Assembly (NCBI GenBank): GCA_019137255.1 | Contig: WPDH01000198.1 | Location: forward strand, 22,825-86,824 | Direction: 5' to 3' | DNA length: 64,000 nt | DNA from: Corinectria fuckeliana | Taxonomy: Eukaryota; Ascomycota; Sordariomycetes; Hypocreales; Nectriaceae | Part shown: piece by piece, positions 1 through 10,134 of the stretch | Numbering within the stretch: position 1 is the first letter of the stretch | How the letters are laid out: the number at the start of each line of letters is the position of its first letter | The notes under the pieces: generated by a model | The model's database searches: none | Told to the model about the DNA's origin: nothing | What the model saw: only the letters and a program-made list of their open reading frames with translations | Made by a program: the position numbers and the translations under genes

Positions 1-1201
1 AATTATGACTGTATTCTCCATGACGAGGGAAAGGCAAGAACTGACGCCATGGCTCATAGTGCACAAACCGGAGGTCTGGAAGGCTTCTGAGAACCCGCTG
101 CAGCACCTCAGGTTGAAAACTGTGTCGAGTCTACCGACGTATGAGCAAACCCATGACCTGGGGAAGTTCGAACCCACCAGGCTTGAAGGCTCTTCAATTT
201 AATATGTGTAGATGGACGATGAGTCGAGGGTGAGGTGGCGATATGTCCTCTTCTCGAAGAACTTCTGCTAGTCTCTGCAGACAAGTACACACTGAGTCAA
301 GCAGCCTTTTCTAGGTTGAGTTCTGCTAGGTTGCTTATTGCTCTTGTTAACTACCGCGGGTTAAGCAAGTGTGTCGAGAAGCCTTAGTGTGTCTATAACC
401 AAAGCTAGACCCTGCTTCAGTTAATATATTATAATTAGTTGATAAGGATTGCGTGCTCTAGGTTTAAGTTCAATTAATTTAACAATTAATTTCCTAAACT
501 TTTGTCAACACAGCACGGCACTGAAGATTTTGGCGGGCCTAAAATTGCAAGGGTAGAACGCTTAGGTCGTGATTTCTTCAATTGTCCCAGTGTCACCTGG
601 CCCCTGGCTTTAAATGTCAAGTGCTAATTGGACTATGAATGGGGCGGGAGATATAAGGCAACACGCTGAAAGAAAGGCATACTAGTGATTCAGTCTAAGG
701 ATGATCGATCACTGCGAGCACAAAGCACCGCACGTATATCTCCGAAGGCCTCGTCCTACCCGATGGCTCACGGCACCGGTCGGTGGCCGCGATGACCTCC
801 TCAGTAGGGCCATCCTTGGCTAGGTCAGCGACGACAAGGTGTTGCTAAGCGATCACAGCACTCTGGAGAGCTAGGCGGCGGCAGATGGGAAAAGCCGGGG
901 TGTCGGGGAGTACTATGTAGGAATTGCTCTTGAATGTATAATAAGTGTAGTACGCGCAAGGTAAGTTCTTGTGATGTGAAAGGCGATGATTGCAAAGGGT
1001 CAGTCTCCAGATTTAGTGGATCAATTTTCCCCCGAGACGCAGGGTCCATCTCGCAAGGATTGATTCTCTGTCAAATTGCAAAGGCCATCCATCACAAGCT
1101 TCATTCCCAATTGTTAGCCAAGCGCCAATACGAAAAACTCACCCCTTGCCTCATTACGCCTCCCAATTGAGCCGCGTCTCAGTGCTCTCCTGCTCCCCAA
1201 C
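1..1201. other. Non-coding left edge
   Basis: I see no convincing coding region here. The stretch around 410-510 is AT-rich, but it contains ordinary CA and TG dinucleotides, so it is not RIP-like. The last few hundred bases before 1202 are the probable promoter and 5' leader of the small membrane protein gene. No tRNA-like A and B box pair was found. Confidence 0.6.
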
Positions 1202-1696
1202 ATGGCTCCGAAACAGCAGGTGGCGTTCCGGATCCACGTCGTCTACCGCGTGTTCTTCCTCCTCGTCGAGCCGCTGTCGGCGCTCGTCGGGGCCTTCTAC
1301 AGCCACGTCCGCCAGCGGGAGTACCTCTGGCTGCTGGACGCGGCGTCGACGCCGGCGGCGCGGGTGCCGCTGAGCACGTCGGTGGCGCTGTCGCAGCTGG
1401 GCAACATGTACCTGTTCTTCGCGCTCAACGAGGCGCTCGTGCTGCGGTCGACGGCGGACCTGCGCGTGTGGCGCGCCGTGCTGCTGGTGCTGCTGCTGGC
1501 GGACCTGGGCCACCTGTACTCGCTTCGGGAGCTCGGCTTGGCCATCTACTACGACGTGGCCGGGTGGAACGTGAGCGACCTGGGCAACGTGCCGTGGGTC
1601 TACGTCGGAGCGACGCTGCGCGTGTGTTTCCTGGCGGGCATCGGGCTGGGCGAGTCTCGGGCTTTGAAGAAGAAGGAGTGGAAGAAGAGCGAGTGA
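1202..1696 (+). CDS. Small four-helix membrane protein (DUF7704-like)
   Basis: This is an intronless 164-residue protein. Four hydrophobic stretches are visible, at about residues 11-32, 62-80, 88-108 and 128-148. The C-terminus is short and basic (KKKEWKKSE), which in such proteins usually faces the cytosol. Size and pattern fit a family of fungal integral membrane proteins that I recall as DUF7704; the molecular function of that family is unknown to me. The start at 1202 is the first ATG in frame and follows an A/C-rich leader (CCAACATGG). Third codon positions are strongly G/C, as in neighbouring genes. The next gene, an alcohol dehydrogenase, lies about 0.8 kb downstream on the same strand, with no sign of functional linkage. 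Confidence is high that it is a gene and moderate for the family name. Confidence 0.8.
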   Translation: MAPKQQVAFRIHVVYRVFFLLVEPLSALVGAFYSHVRQREYLWLLDAASTPAARVPLSTSVALSQLGNMYLFFALNEALVLRSTADLRVWRAVLLVLLLADLGHLYSLRELGLAIYYDVAGWNVSDLGNVPWVYVGATLRVCFLAGIGLGESRALKKKEWKKSE

Positions 1697-2523
1697 TGGA
1701 TTGATTGAAAGAAACTGGTCATCAGATCACGATGGGCACATGAGAAGAGGTCGGAGGATGGTCGGGATATTTTAGTGAGGCGGGCGTGTGTCGAGTGTAC
1801 GAAGTAATGGCGGGATGGATACCCGACATCCGATACGCGATGGGTTGAGCGGACGGATCACAACGAGAGCCGAGAGTTAAGATGAATGCAAGCAAGAGGA
1901 AGGGAAGGGAAGAAAAAGGGCAAAAAGAAAGAGCATGCAGCGAATTGGCTGAGCAAAAAGGTCTCGTTGCCTTGCATCTCGTGTATTCCAGACTCTGGGG
2001 GGATCGAGTTTGGGGTAATTTCATCTGGTGGGGGAATCGGCAGCCGTCGGATTAAACATGCCCACGATAATCCGACCGCCACCGACGCTGAGATGGTGGG
2101 GTTGGCTGGGACTCTCCAAGCTCCAAGATGGACACCTGTGGCCCTTTGTGGCCCTTTATGACCCTTCGTGACCCTATCGCGTGCCGTTGCGATGCCCAGC
2201 CGATGTCATCGATCCATTCCCGGTGCGGGATGAAGCCAAAGCCGACCCCCAAACCCAATGGGCGACTTCCGCGTCTCCCCCAAAGCTGCCCCTCACCCAG
2301 TGCCCCGCGACGCCCATCGCGATGTTGAAAAGACGAGTGGGGGTTTGTTGGCATAAGTAGGATTCGGGGGGAGTTGGGCTGCTGGGCAACGTAATTATTT
2401 AACAAGAAACAGAACCCCGTGCTGTGTTTCTCCTCCCCTCTCCGATTCTCTCTCTCTCTTGTTCTCCTCCCCCTCAACCCCTCAAACAAGAGCCCCTCCG
2501 TTCACGCAAAGCCTGCACCCGTC
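1697..2523. other. Intergenic region and ADH promoter
   Basis: Probable 3' UTR of the membrane protein gene followed by the dehydrogenase promoter. An AT-rich patch (taattatttaac) near 2391 and a pyrimidine-rich leader (about 2428-2475) precede the dehydrogenase start. An in-frame ATG at 2419 would add 35 residues of Ser/Pro/Leu-rich sequence that family members lack, so this stretch is read as 5' UTR. Confidence 0.5.
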
Positions 2524-3672
2524 ATGTCGTCCCCCGATCAGTTCCAGAGCTTCCAGTCCCCCAGCGCCGAGCACTGGCTCGACTTCGAGAAGGCGTCCTG
2601 GCAGCCCCGTCCCTTCGGCGACAAGGACATCGACATCAAAATCGACTGCTGCGGCGTCTGCGCCAGCGACCGACACACCATCAGTGGCGACTGGGGAGGC
2701 TGCCCCTACCCGCTGGCCGTCGGACACGAGGTCGTCGGCAAGGTCGTCCGCGTCGGCTCCAAAGTCACCACGGCCAAGGTCGGCGATCGGGTCGGTGCTG
2801 GTGCCCAGGTCTGGTCGTGCCAGGACTGCCGCCAGTGCAAGAACGACAACGAGACGTACTGCAAGGACCAGATTGACGCCTACGGCGCTCCCTATCTCGA
2901 CACTGGGTACACTACCCAGGGCGGATACTCGTCTCACACCCGAGTCGACGAGTACTGGTGAGTCCTAGCTCGGGCTTCAGTTTAGTTCCTTCGAGCATCA
3001 TCCACTGACCAAGTCTCTCGCAGGGTCTACCCCATCCCCGACGCTCTCCCTAGCACCCAGGCCGCCCCCATGCTGTGCGCCGGCATCACCGTCTACAGCC
3101 CTCTGAAGCGCCTCGGTGCCGGCCCCGGCAAGAAGGTCGGCATCGTCGGCATCGGCGGTCTCGGCCACTACGGCGTGCTCTTCGCCAAGGCCCTCGGCGC
3201 CGAGGTCTGGGCCATCTCGCGCTCGCGAGCCAAGGAGGCCGACGCCAAGAAGATGGGCGCCGACGGCTTCCTGGCCACCGGCGAGAAGGACTGGACCGAG
3301 GGCCACAAGCTGACCTTCGACATCATCATCAACACGGCCACCTCCTTTGACGGCTTCGCCCTCGGCGAGTACCTGAGCCTGCTCGACATCCACGGCCATT
3401 GGAACTCGGTCGGCCTGCCCGGCGGCGAGGGCCTCGCCATCCGCAACCAGGACTTCATCTCCAACGGCTGCTACATCGGCACCTCCCACTTGGGCAGCCG
3501 ACGCGAGATGCTGGAGATGCTGCAGCTGGCCGCCGACAAGGGCATCAAGTCCTGGGTCGAGGAGATCCCCATCTCGACCGAGGGTCTGCAGCTGGCCATG
3601 AAGAACCTCGAGACTAGCAAGGTGCGATACCGATCGTGCATGGTCGGCTACGAGGAGGCCTTTGGTGCTTGA
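2524..3672 (+). CDS. NADP-dependent zinc alcohol dehydrogenase, ADH6/ADH7 (cinnamyl alcohol) type
   Basis: Two exons, 2524-2957 and 3024-3672, joined across a 66 bp intron (GTGAGT...CGCAG), give 360 residues, the same size as yeast Adh6. Catalytic zinc ligands are visible as Cys46, His68 (GHE) and Cys163. The four structural zinc cysteines are 99, 102, 105 and 113. The Rossmann motif GIGGLG is at 187-192, and the SRSRAK sequence after the second strand suggests NADP(H) rather than NAD(H), as in Adh6/7. The C-terminal VRYRSCMVGYEEAFG matches the end of that subfamily. Family members reduce aliphatic and aromatic aldehydes such as cinnamaldehyde and veratraldehyde in the cytosol; the substrate here is not known. 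The start at 2524 was chosen because it gives the family N-terminus. No linked pathway genes are nearby. Confidence 0.93.
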
Positions 3673-5141
3673 GCGAGAGAGGAAGAGGAAGAAAAGGCTG
3701 AGCGACATGTACCGGGCGAAGGAAGCCTTACGTTGTTTGTAGGTGGTTGTGGAGAAAGACCCCTCCCCGGGCATGCTCCATCAAATGGGTAGGCTGGCGA
3801 CTCATGTTAGATTAAACAGCAATAACTAAATGACGAATTGAATGTAAAACCATAGTCCACCAAAACCTGCCAATCGCTGCGTGCTGTGCTGTCGGACGGG
3901 GTACGAGGATGATGCAATCGACATTCCGCCATCTTACCGTTCTTGCGTGCTTGAGCCACAACCTCACTATAGTATCTTGCCTTGTCAAGCCTAAAAAGCA
4001 GGTCCAAATCACCAATATTGATTGTTACCATGATGCGTTAGAACCGCCATCGTAAGTTCAGTTGACAGCGATCCACCACCCACCCCGTAGCTGTCAACCA
4101 TAAGCCATTAAGCAGACGGCATCTACATCCGCGTATTTTTCGTTCAGCCGTAGCCAGCAACCCATTCCTTTGACCAATTGGCCATGGACAACAACTCGCC
4201 AGTGTCAACACATGGTAAGCAAGGCAACCGTTTCCCCCAATACTCCCTCATCAAAAGCCTCACCGAAATGCGCCGACCGTCAGTCACACCACGCTATTCC
4301 CCTTGCGCCTCGCCGACAAAACGCTCTCTCGCGCACCCTAACCCACAAGGGGTCGCTCAAGCCACCATCACCACCGCTACATGGGCTTTTCCTCCGTTTC
4401 CCCGGACGTGACTCACGCGGCAGCGCCCTTCTGTCAACATCGTGGGCGTCGAGAACGGTAAGGATGACGGAGGCGTGATGGCATGGGCCTGGGTGCAGTC
4501 CTACACGCGCCACTACCCCCCCCCCCTGCTTCACCCTACCGTAGTTCACGGAATCGTCTACACTGCGGTACCCCTGGCTACCCTCCTTGGGTTTCAATAT
4601 TCGGCGTCTTGTTTTGGGGGCTAGTTCTGGTCGTCAGCCGTCCCAGGCTACGCGGAATCAGGGAAATTGGGAGGAAGATGGCGGGCGCGATTTAAACCCA
4701 TCGAGCTTCGCGAACTTGACAGACTAATCCGTAGATGAACTGAGCGGCCTGTCTACGCCGTAGAGTCACCGGCTTCGTGATGGGGTGGCTTGGATCTTTA
4801 AGATGCCTCGATGCCCTCGTTCCAGGGCTTTCTGTTGGACTGTCTGCTCTCTACAACTTACTGCAACAAGACGAGCAACTCCTCACATCACTAATTACTT
4901 GATTCAGCACCCTTCGGGTCTCTACTGCGAGGACTCTCAACTTTGATCAACTCGCCCCTGAATTACTGCGCGGTTGGCTATCCAATTACCCTTCCGGAAA
5001 CTCAGCGAGCTCTCCCCTTTCACTACCCAAGTACTTTCGGCTTTGGTCAACTCGTCGGTGAATCACTGGGCACTATCTAGATAGGCACCGCCTACCCGAT
5101 TGCCCTTTTCGGCAACTCTGCGAGCGGGGACTCGACGCCAT
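3673..5141. other. Intergenic region, no supported gene
   Basis: A short open frame starts near 4178 and runs into splice-like signals (a GTAAGC at about 4213 and a GTAAGG near 4459), but no combination gives a recognisable protein. A run of about ten C residues lies near 4520. Repeated short phrases (a tcaactcg motif with variable neighbours) occur at about 4946-5055 upstream of the WD40 gene. Confidence 0.5.
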
Positions 5142-5230
5142 GTAAGTCAGCACGTCCTCACCCAAAAGTCCAAAAAGTCACCACCACTGCCGAAACTGAC
5201 AAGCACAAAGGGGTCAACCACCAACGACAG
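5142..5230 (+). other. Candidate 5' UTR intron of the WD40-like gene
   Basis: A consensus donor GTAAGT at 5142, a branch-like AACTGAC near 5195 and an acceptor ending at 5230 (ACGACAG) lie just before the ATG at 5239. Removing the 89 bp would place the start codon 8 bases after the splice junction. This rests on consensus only. Confidence 0.45.
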
Positions 5231-5238
5231 GCTCGGCC

Positions 5239-6243
5239 ATGAGCAAAACCACGGCCGCGGGCGACGGCAGCAGCGCCCCCTCCGGCCTCGGCCTTGCCCT
5301 GCGCTTCCGCCGCCCCTGCAGCAAGGCCGAGATCACCTCGGTGGGCGTCTCGCCCTCGACCTCGGCCGCCTTCGCCATCTACACGGCAGCGCAGACGGCA
5401 CAGTCCTGGATCGACGTCTTCGACCTCGAGGACCAGCGCGGCTACTCCAAGACCAGCGGGTCGCACGCCGCCTTCGCGCCGCAGGGCAACCGCCTCGCCA
5501 CGGTACGGGACTGGACGGTGCGGCTCGCGGGGGGCGTCGAGATGCACCACGCCAGCTCCGTCCTCGTGCGCGACGGCGCGACCGGCAAGACGGCCGCCGA
5601 GCTGAAGGAGGCCGAGGGCGCGCCCGTGGCCTGGAGCCGCGACGGCCGGGTGCTCGCCGTTGCCGAGGCCAAGCACCGCATGGGCGTGTGGGACGCGCGC
5701 ACGGCGACGCGGGTCGGCCGCGTGGTGAGCCACGTCGACGCCGTCACGCACGCCGCCTTCATGCCGGACAACAGCCTGGTGACGGCCTCGCGCGACGGCA
5801 CGCTGCGCATCACCGACCCGGCGACGGCCAAGACGCTGCGGCGGCTGGAGATGGACGCCTCGGCCTCGGCGACCTCGTCCAACCCGCGCGGGCTGGCCGT
5901 GTCGCCCGACGGCCGGCGCATCGTCTCCGTCTGGGGCACGACGGTGCACGTGTGGCTGCCGCTCACCAACGACCTGGCCTCGTACAGCCTCAACGGCGTG
6001 CGGCGCACCGAGGGCTGGCCGCTGTGCGTGTCGCCCGACTGCCGCTACATGGCGTGCCGCACCGAGGACGGCTTCGACGTCATGGACGTGGCGTCCGGAG
6101 AGGTCGTGTTCGCCAGCGCGCGGGACGAGGACGTGCTGGTGACCTCGGGGGCCTTTTCCGCCGACGGGGGGACGCTGGTCCTCGGCACCATGGGTGGCAA
6201 CGTCGAGGTCTGGGATGTTCTCGAGAAGAAGGCGTGCGAGTGA
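5239..6243 (+). CDS. WD40-repeat-like beta-propeller protein
   Basis: A single-exon 334-residue protein. Several blade-like units can be seen: VGVSPSTSAAFAIYT...WIDVFDLE near residues 34-65, VAWSRDGRVLAVAE...MGVWDARTA at about 130-158, AAFMPDNSLVTASRDGTLRITDP at about 172-194, LAVSPDGRRIVSVWGTTVHVWLP at about 217-240, VSPDCRYMACRTEDGFDVMDVASG at about 260-285 and AFSADGGTLVLGTMGGNVEVWDV at the end. Together these would make a six- to seven-bladed propeller, a fold used as a protein-interaction platform. No catalytic or localisation motif accompanies it, and I do not recognise a specific orthologue. The ATG at 5239 is the first that opens the propeller frame. Codon use is extremely GC-rich, which also produces long open frames in the other phases of the same DNA. 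Confidence 0.8.
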   Translation: MSKTTAAGDGSSAPSGLGLALRFRRPCSKAEITSVGVSPSTSAAFAIYTAAQTAQSWIDVFDLEDQRGYSKTSGSHAAFAPQGNRLATVRDWTVRLAGGVEMHHASSVLVRDGATGKTAAELKEAEGAPVAWSRDGRVLAVAEAKHRMGVWDARTATRVGRVVSHVDAVTHAAFMPDNSLVTASRDGTLRITDPATAKTLRRLEMDASASATSSNPRGLAVSPDGRRIVSVWGTTVHVWLPLTNDLASYSLNGVRRTEGWPLCVSPDCRYMACRTEDGFDVMDVASGEVVFASARDEDVLVTSGAFSADGGTLVLGTMGGNVEVWDVLEKKACE

Positions 6244-7203
6244 GTTGACGAGTCGTGTATATAAACGTCAAGGTCTGGATGCGAGGAGTTTGGGTTTGCG
6301 CAAGCATCAGTAGGTTTCTTTCGGGGTTTGGGGTTCAGTTTATCAAAGGAGATGAAGGCGATGGCACGTCATGATCAACTGCATTGATGCTCTCGATCTC
6401 CTTTCAGGGTGAAAAGTCGCTTGTTCTTGTCAACTAATGGCAGACTGGTTGAGAAGGCATTCTCAGCGAGTTACCATTCTCTTCTTATCAATATATGATA
6501 CCAGTTGTTAGTGGGGTGACATATATCATGTGTCTATATCGACTTTCACTCTCTATTTCTCATCTTCTCTCCTTAGAAAAGACTTGCTACTAACAATGGC
6601 AGATAAGTTAGGCATCGGGGCATTAGAGCGTTAGGATATCCATCCAAGACGAGTCTTCAGATCAACAGCTACTTTTGCTTGATTCAACAACTATGCACTG
6701 TTACATCGTCCCAACTCTTCCGTCAAATATCCAGGGCTTTTACAAGAAGATTTATTACCCATAGCAACTCTTCACCATGCCATGCCTCCCTCAAGAGGAC
6801 CCTCTTCCCCATCGCCCTGATTGATTTTGGTGGTTATTACTAACACGGAGCTGTAGTCGGCCTTCCCGGCTTGTCTGACGCCACCGCGTTGTCTACTATG
6901 CAGACCGTTGCTGCCGGCAAGTCCTTTGGCAACGAGTGCGCCTGATGAGTCTACGTGCGCTGCGAGCAGTTTACCGGTTGGTTGCTGCTAGATCTGCGAG
7001 AAGATGCAAGTGTGATTTCCATTTACGAACAAATGCGAGCTGGATCTTGGAACAAAAAGATTAGTTTGAGCGTCTCTACCAACCAACCTCAAACACTTCC
7101 GGGGGTCTGTGGATAGACACACCACGACCCTGTGAGATATTACTATATACAAGCGACGGAAAGAACACTGGGACAATGACCCTCCTCCACCTGTGAAAAG
7201 GCC
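6244..7203. other. Intergenic region between convergent genes
   Basis: Holds the 3' ends of the WD40-like gene (plus) and the F-box gene (minus). Around 6858-6950 a short frame with protein-like composition follows a CTGTAG acceptor-like sequence and ends at a TGA, without any upstream exon; it may be chance or a gene remnant. Otherwise AT-rich, with no coding signal. Confidence 0.5.
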
Positions 7204-8640
7204 TCACAAGGGGAACTTGTGGATGATCTTCAAATTATCGTCGAGCCACTTGCCGCATCTCGCTTCAAGCTTCAGCCGAAACTCCCCCGCGGCCTCCCGG
7301 TCCTTTTTCTTGGTAAACCTCTGGACCTTGCGCATTTTCTTTTCGTAGATTGGCTCCATACTCTTCAAGCGGACGACCAAGTGCTTCAGGCGGTACATGT
7401 TCGTCGACTCGTCATACGTAGATGCGACATATTCGACGATGGCGTCTTCGACGTAAGTCAGGCCGTAGGGCTCAACATCGAGATGCAGGACGTCAAGCGT
7501 GGGCGGCAGAGCAGCGACCAGGGCATGTTTATCGACTTTCTTGTCGTCGAGTATAGCGTCGTGCATGTCGAACATGGAGCCCGAGTTGATCCTCAGCTCG
7601 TCCAGGTTCCTCAGCCGGGTAACCGTGTTGCTCACGCCTTGGTCGCCCCAGTGCATCGTCGCCGTCACTCGTCGAAGGGTGTCGCTCCTTATGGCCAGAT
7701 ACTCAAAGACGTCCAGCGGCGTGGCGAAATTGCCCATCCTTCGGGAACCGCCGGCAAACAACGGGGGGTCCTCCAACTCGTCGTAAACGAATTCCTGAAG
7801 CTGTTCCGCGGCTCGGATGTACGCGCCGACTTGGTCCCCGGTCATGCTCACCCGGAACAGCCGTAGGACCTTGAGGTTCTGGAGGCCTATGCTGCTCGGC
7901 GGCGGCGTGGAGCCGTGGCTGCACAGCGTGAGGCCTTCGAGCTTGGGGTCGGCCTCGAGCTGTCCGGGCGTGAAAGGCCGGGAGATGAAGGAGAGGAAGG
8001 CGGCCACCACTGGGCGGCGGTCCTCGGGACACTTGACATGGAGGTATTTCAGATACTTGGGCAGCTCGTGCGCATCGTCCGTGACGCTGTTCAGGTGCGT
8101 CCGGTTGAACATGAACCAGTCGATGCCCGCGCCTACCCAGAGCTGCTTGACGTGCGGCGTCCGCGCGACGGCCAAGGTCTGCATGATGTATGCCATGAGC
8201 GAGCCGTTGATGTAGCCCCCCTGGGAGACCTCCCCTTGGTCGTCGCTGTCATCCGGGTCCAGCTTCAACCTGTCCAAGATGGGCTTCATCCAGGGCGTAT
8301 CGTCGCCGAAAGGAACCCCTTCCAGCGGCAGCATGGACAGCTTCAAAACCTGGACCTGGTCAGCTAGCCTGGGGTTTTCGTAGATGGTGCGGCAGAAGAA
8401 GAAGGCGGCGTTCTTCTTGGTCTCGCTGAAGCCGAAGCTGTGGTGGAGCATGTGCTGCGCGGTCCGCCCGAGGGACCTGCATACCAGCGAGAGCTGGGCC
8501 AAGGCTCGCAGGCCGGATCGGACTGTGCTGTCGGTCGACCATTTGTCGAGATCCAGGGGGAACTTCTCCTCCTCGCAGTGCGGGCAGAGGCTCTTGAAGA
8601 TGCGCTGGATGAGCTCCGGGGGGAGATCGCCGAGATCCAT
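7204..8640 (-). CDS. F-box domain protein
   Basis: A single-exon 478-residue protein. The N-terminus (LPPELIQRIFKSL, residues 6-18) is the first F-box helix, and the second half (LAQLSLVCRSLGRTAQHMLHHSF, about 47-69) follows after an insertion of roughly 25 residues containing a CPHC pair. Such insertions are common in fungal F-box proteins. The rest has leucine-rich, irregularly spaced segments (for example LKVLRLFRVSM and LDVLHLDVEPYG) suggesting a degenerate leucine-rich or solenoid substrate-binding region. F-box proteins link substrates to Skp1-Cullin ubiquitin ligases; the substrate is unknown. The start at 8640 places the F-box at the extreme N-terminus, as is typical. Large expanded families of such proteins occur in filamentous ascomycetes, so a one-to-one orthologue cannot be assigned. 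Confidence 0.85.
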   Translation of the reverse strand: MDLGDLPPELIQRIFKSLCPHCEEEKFPLDLDKWSTDSTVRSGLRALAQLSLVCRSLGRTAQHMLHHSFGFSETKKNAAFFFCRTIYENPRLADQVQVLKLSMLPLEGVPFGDDTPWMKPILDRLKLDPDDSDDQGEVSQGGYINGSLMAYIMQTLAVARTPHVKQLWVGAGIDWFMFNRTHLNSVTDDAHELPKYLKYLHVKCPEDRRPVVAAFLSFISRPFTPGQLEADPKLEGLTLCSHGSTPPPSSIGLQNLKVLRLFRVSMTGDQVGAYIRAAEQLQEFVYDELEDPPLFAGGSRRMGNFATPLDVFEYLAIRSDTLRRVTATMHWGDQGVSNTVTRLRNLDELRINSGSMFDMHDAILDDKKVDKHALVAALPPTLDVLHLDVEPYGLTYVEDAIVEYVASTYDESTNMYRLKHLVVRLKSMEPIYEKKMRKVQRFTKKKDREAAGEFRLKLEARCGKWLDDNLKIIHKFPL

Positions 8641-10134
8641 GACGATAGATGTGGGAAGGCAGGTGCAAGAAGGGGAAAATAATAAGTAAAGTAGCTTCCA
8701 AGGACCGAAGTCGCAGTTGGTATGTGAAGAGCTTGGAGCAAGGACCGAAGACTATCGGCCGAAAGCGTCGTCTGTTTGGTGGGCGGGCTGAGATAGTTGC
8801 TCTTCAGGAGTAGGAAAGCAGGAGTGATTCCAACGAGGACTCAATCCCTTTTATCCTACACAAGCAAATGCTGAGTGGCTGGGTACTGCAATGGAAGACG
8901 CCGTCGCTTTGACCTTGCCCTCGGCAACATGCATTGTCAAATGGTCATGGTGGCAGACTCGGCGCAATCCTCATTGTCACCGAGACTTGTTAATCCAGGG
9001 GGAAACAGGCGGTAAAACTAGGACACATGTACTTGGAGATAGTCCTGTTACACGGCTGCTTGCATCCCGCGTTGTGTTACGTCCGGGTGCCCGCCACGTA
9101 AGCCCGGCGGACGCCTTCAGAGCGAAGAAACATAAGGCAAAAGGAACGAAAGTGAGGGGGGAGTACGGGGTTTCAAACCGTCTTGGTTCTATGGCTGAAG
9201 GTTCGCACTGTTGCTGAGCTTTGGTGTGTCGTCGACAACCTAGGCTGTAACGTGTATCTAGAGTATTACTATTTGCGCTGCATTGCCCACCCTTCTCTAC
9301 TATACTACCTGATTTAACACACTCCTAACACCATAATGCCCTGGTTTTCGTATACCCTAGTGTCTTAATATACTGATATAATGCTCTAGTAACTTAATAC
9401 CCTGACTACTCTCTCTACCTTTGTCACTAGCAAGACTAGTACTAAGAAGGTATTGGAAATCAACACTCAAGGTCAATTTAGATATATGAAGTACAGCCCC
9501 CCCGAGTATACCCGACTACTGCTACAAAGGAATGGAATGTTGTATAACTAAGACATCAAGTTACTACAGAAACTTCCACAATTCGTAGTCTTCATTTATG
9601 GCGGGCATGTCTTAGATGTCAATTTTGGTGCCAATTTCAACCAAAGGCTGTACAAGCGGCTACAAGATGGCACTTCAATATTCAGCGTCCCAAATTCCAA
9701 AACCGGTCAAGTTATATATATATATATATACATATATGGGCATTAAAGATGTTCATATTGGGTTCGTGATTTTCATTGTCGAATCTAGTCTCCGATCCAA
9801 TCTGCAAAATGCTCGCCGGGGTATGTTGAATGGAATGCTCAAAAACCAACAAAACGATTGACACGAGCGGAACGCCCCGTCACATCCGCCTTTCTCCTGT
9901 ACTCCTTTCTTGCTATGCAATTCCCTTCACATTCCAACAATCATGTCTCCACAAATGCTGCGCTCGAATGTTTTGGCCGTGGTCGCCGACCCCCAAAGTC
10001 CATAAATGACCATGCTCCTGCTCGCTCGCTCTCTCACGCTCTCGCTCTCTCTCGGGCCAAGCATCCAACGTGTACTGATGTTTTTCGACCCAAGACCTAT
10101 GTACCGAAGAGAACAGTCCCCCACAGGGGGCCTC
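8641..10134. other. Non-coding, partly AT-rich intergenic region
   Basis: Contains the promoter of the F-box gene at its left side and the 3' flank of the proline-rich membrane protein gene at its right. The part from about 9240 to 9620 is AT-rich with many stop codons in all frames. CA and TG are still present, so heavy RIP is not evident. No gene is supported. Confidence 0.55.
9712..9737. repeat. TA dinucleotide microsatellite
   Basis: A run of alternating T and A with one C interruption near 9731, directly visible in the sequence. Confidence 0.9.

Noticed and set aside
140..190. Possible tRNA B box (GTTCGAACCC)
   Set aside because: No matching A box, acceptor stem or cloverleaf can be built around it.
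2419..2523. N-terminal extension of the alcohol dehydrogenase
   Set aside because: The extra residues are low-complexity Ser/Pro/Leu and not part of the ADH6/7 family; the leader is pyrimidine-rich like a 5' UTR.
4170..4700. Candidate small multi-exon gene with GTAAG-type donors
   Set aside because: No combination of exons gives a protein with recognisable features, and the pieces are short with inconsistent composition.
5100..6248. Alternative Arg/Gly/Pro-rich frame overlapping the WD40-like gene
   Set aside because: Very GC-rich third positions keep other frames open; only the 5239 frame shows repeated propeller blades.
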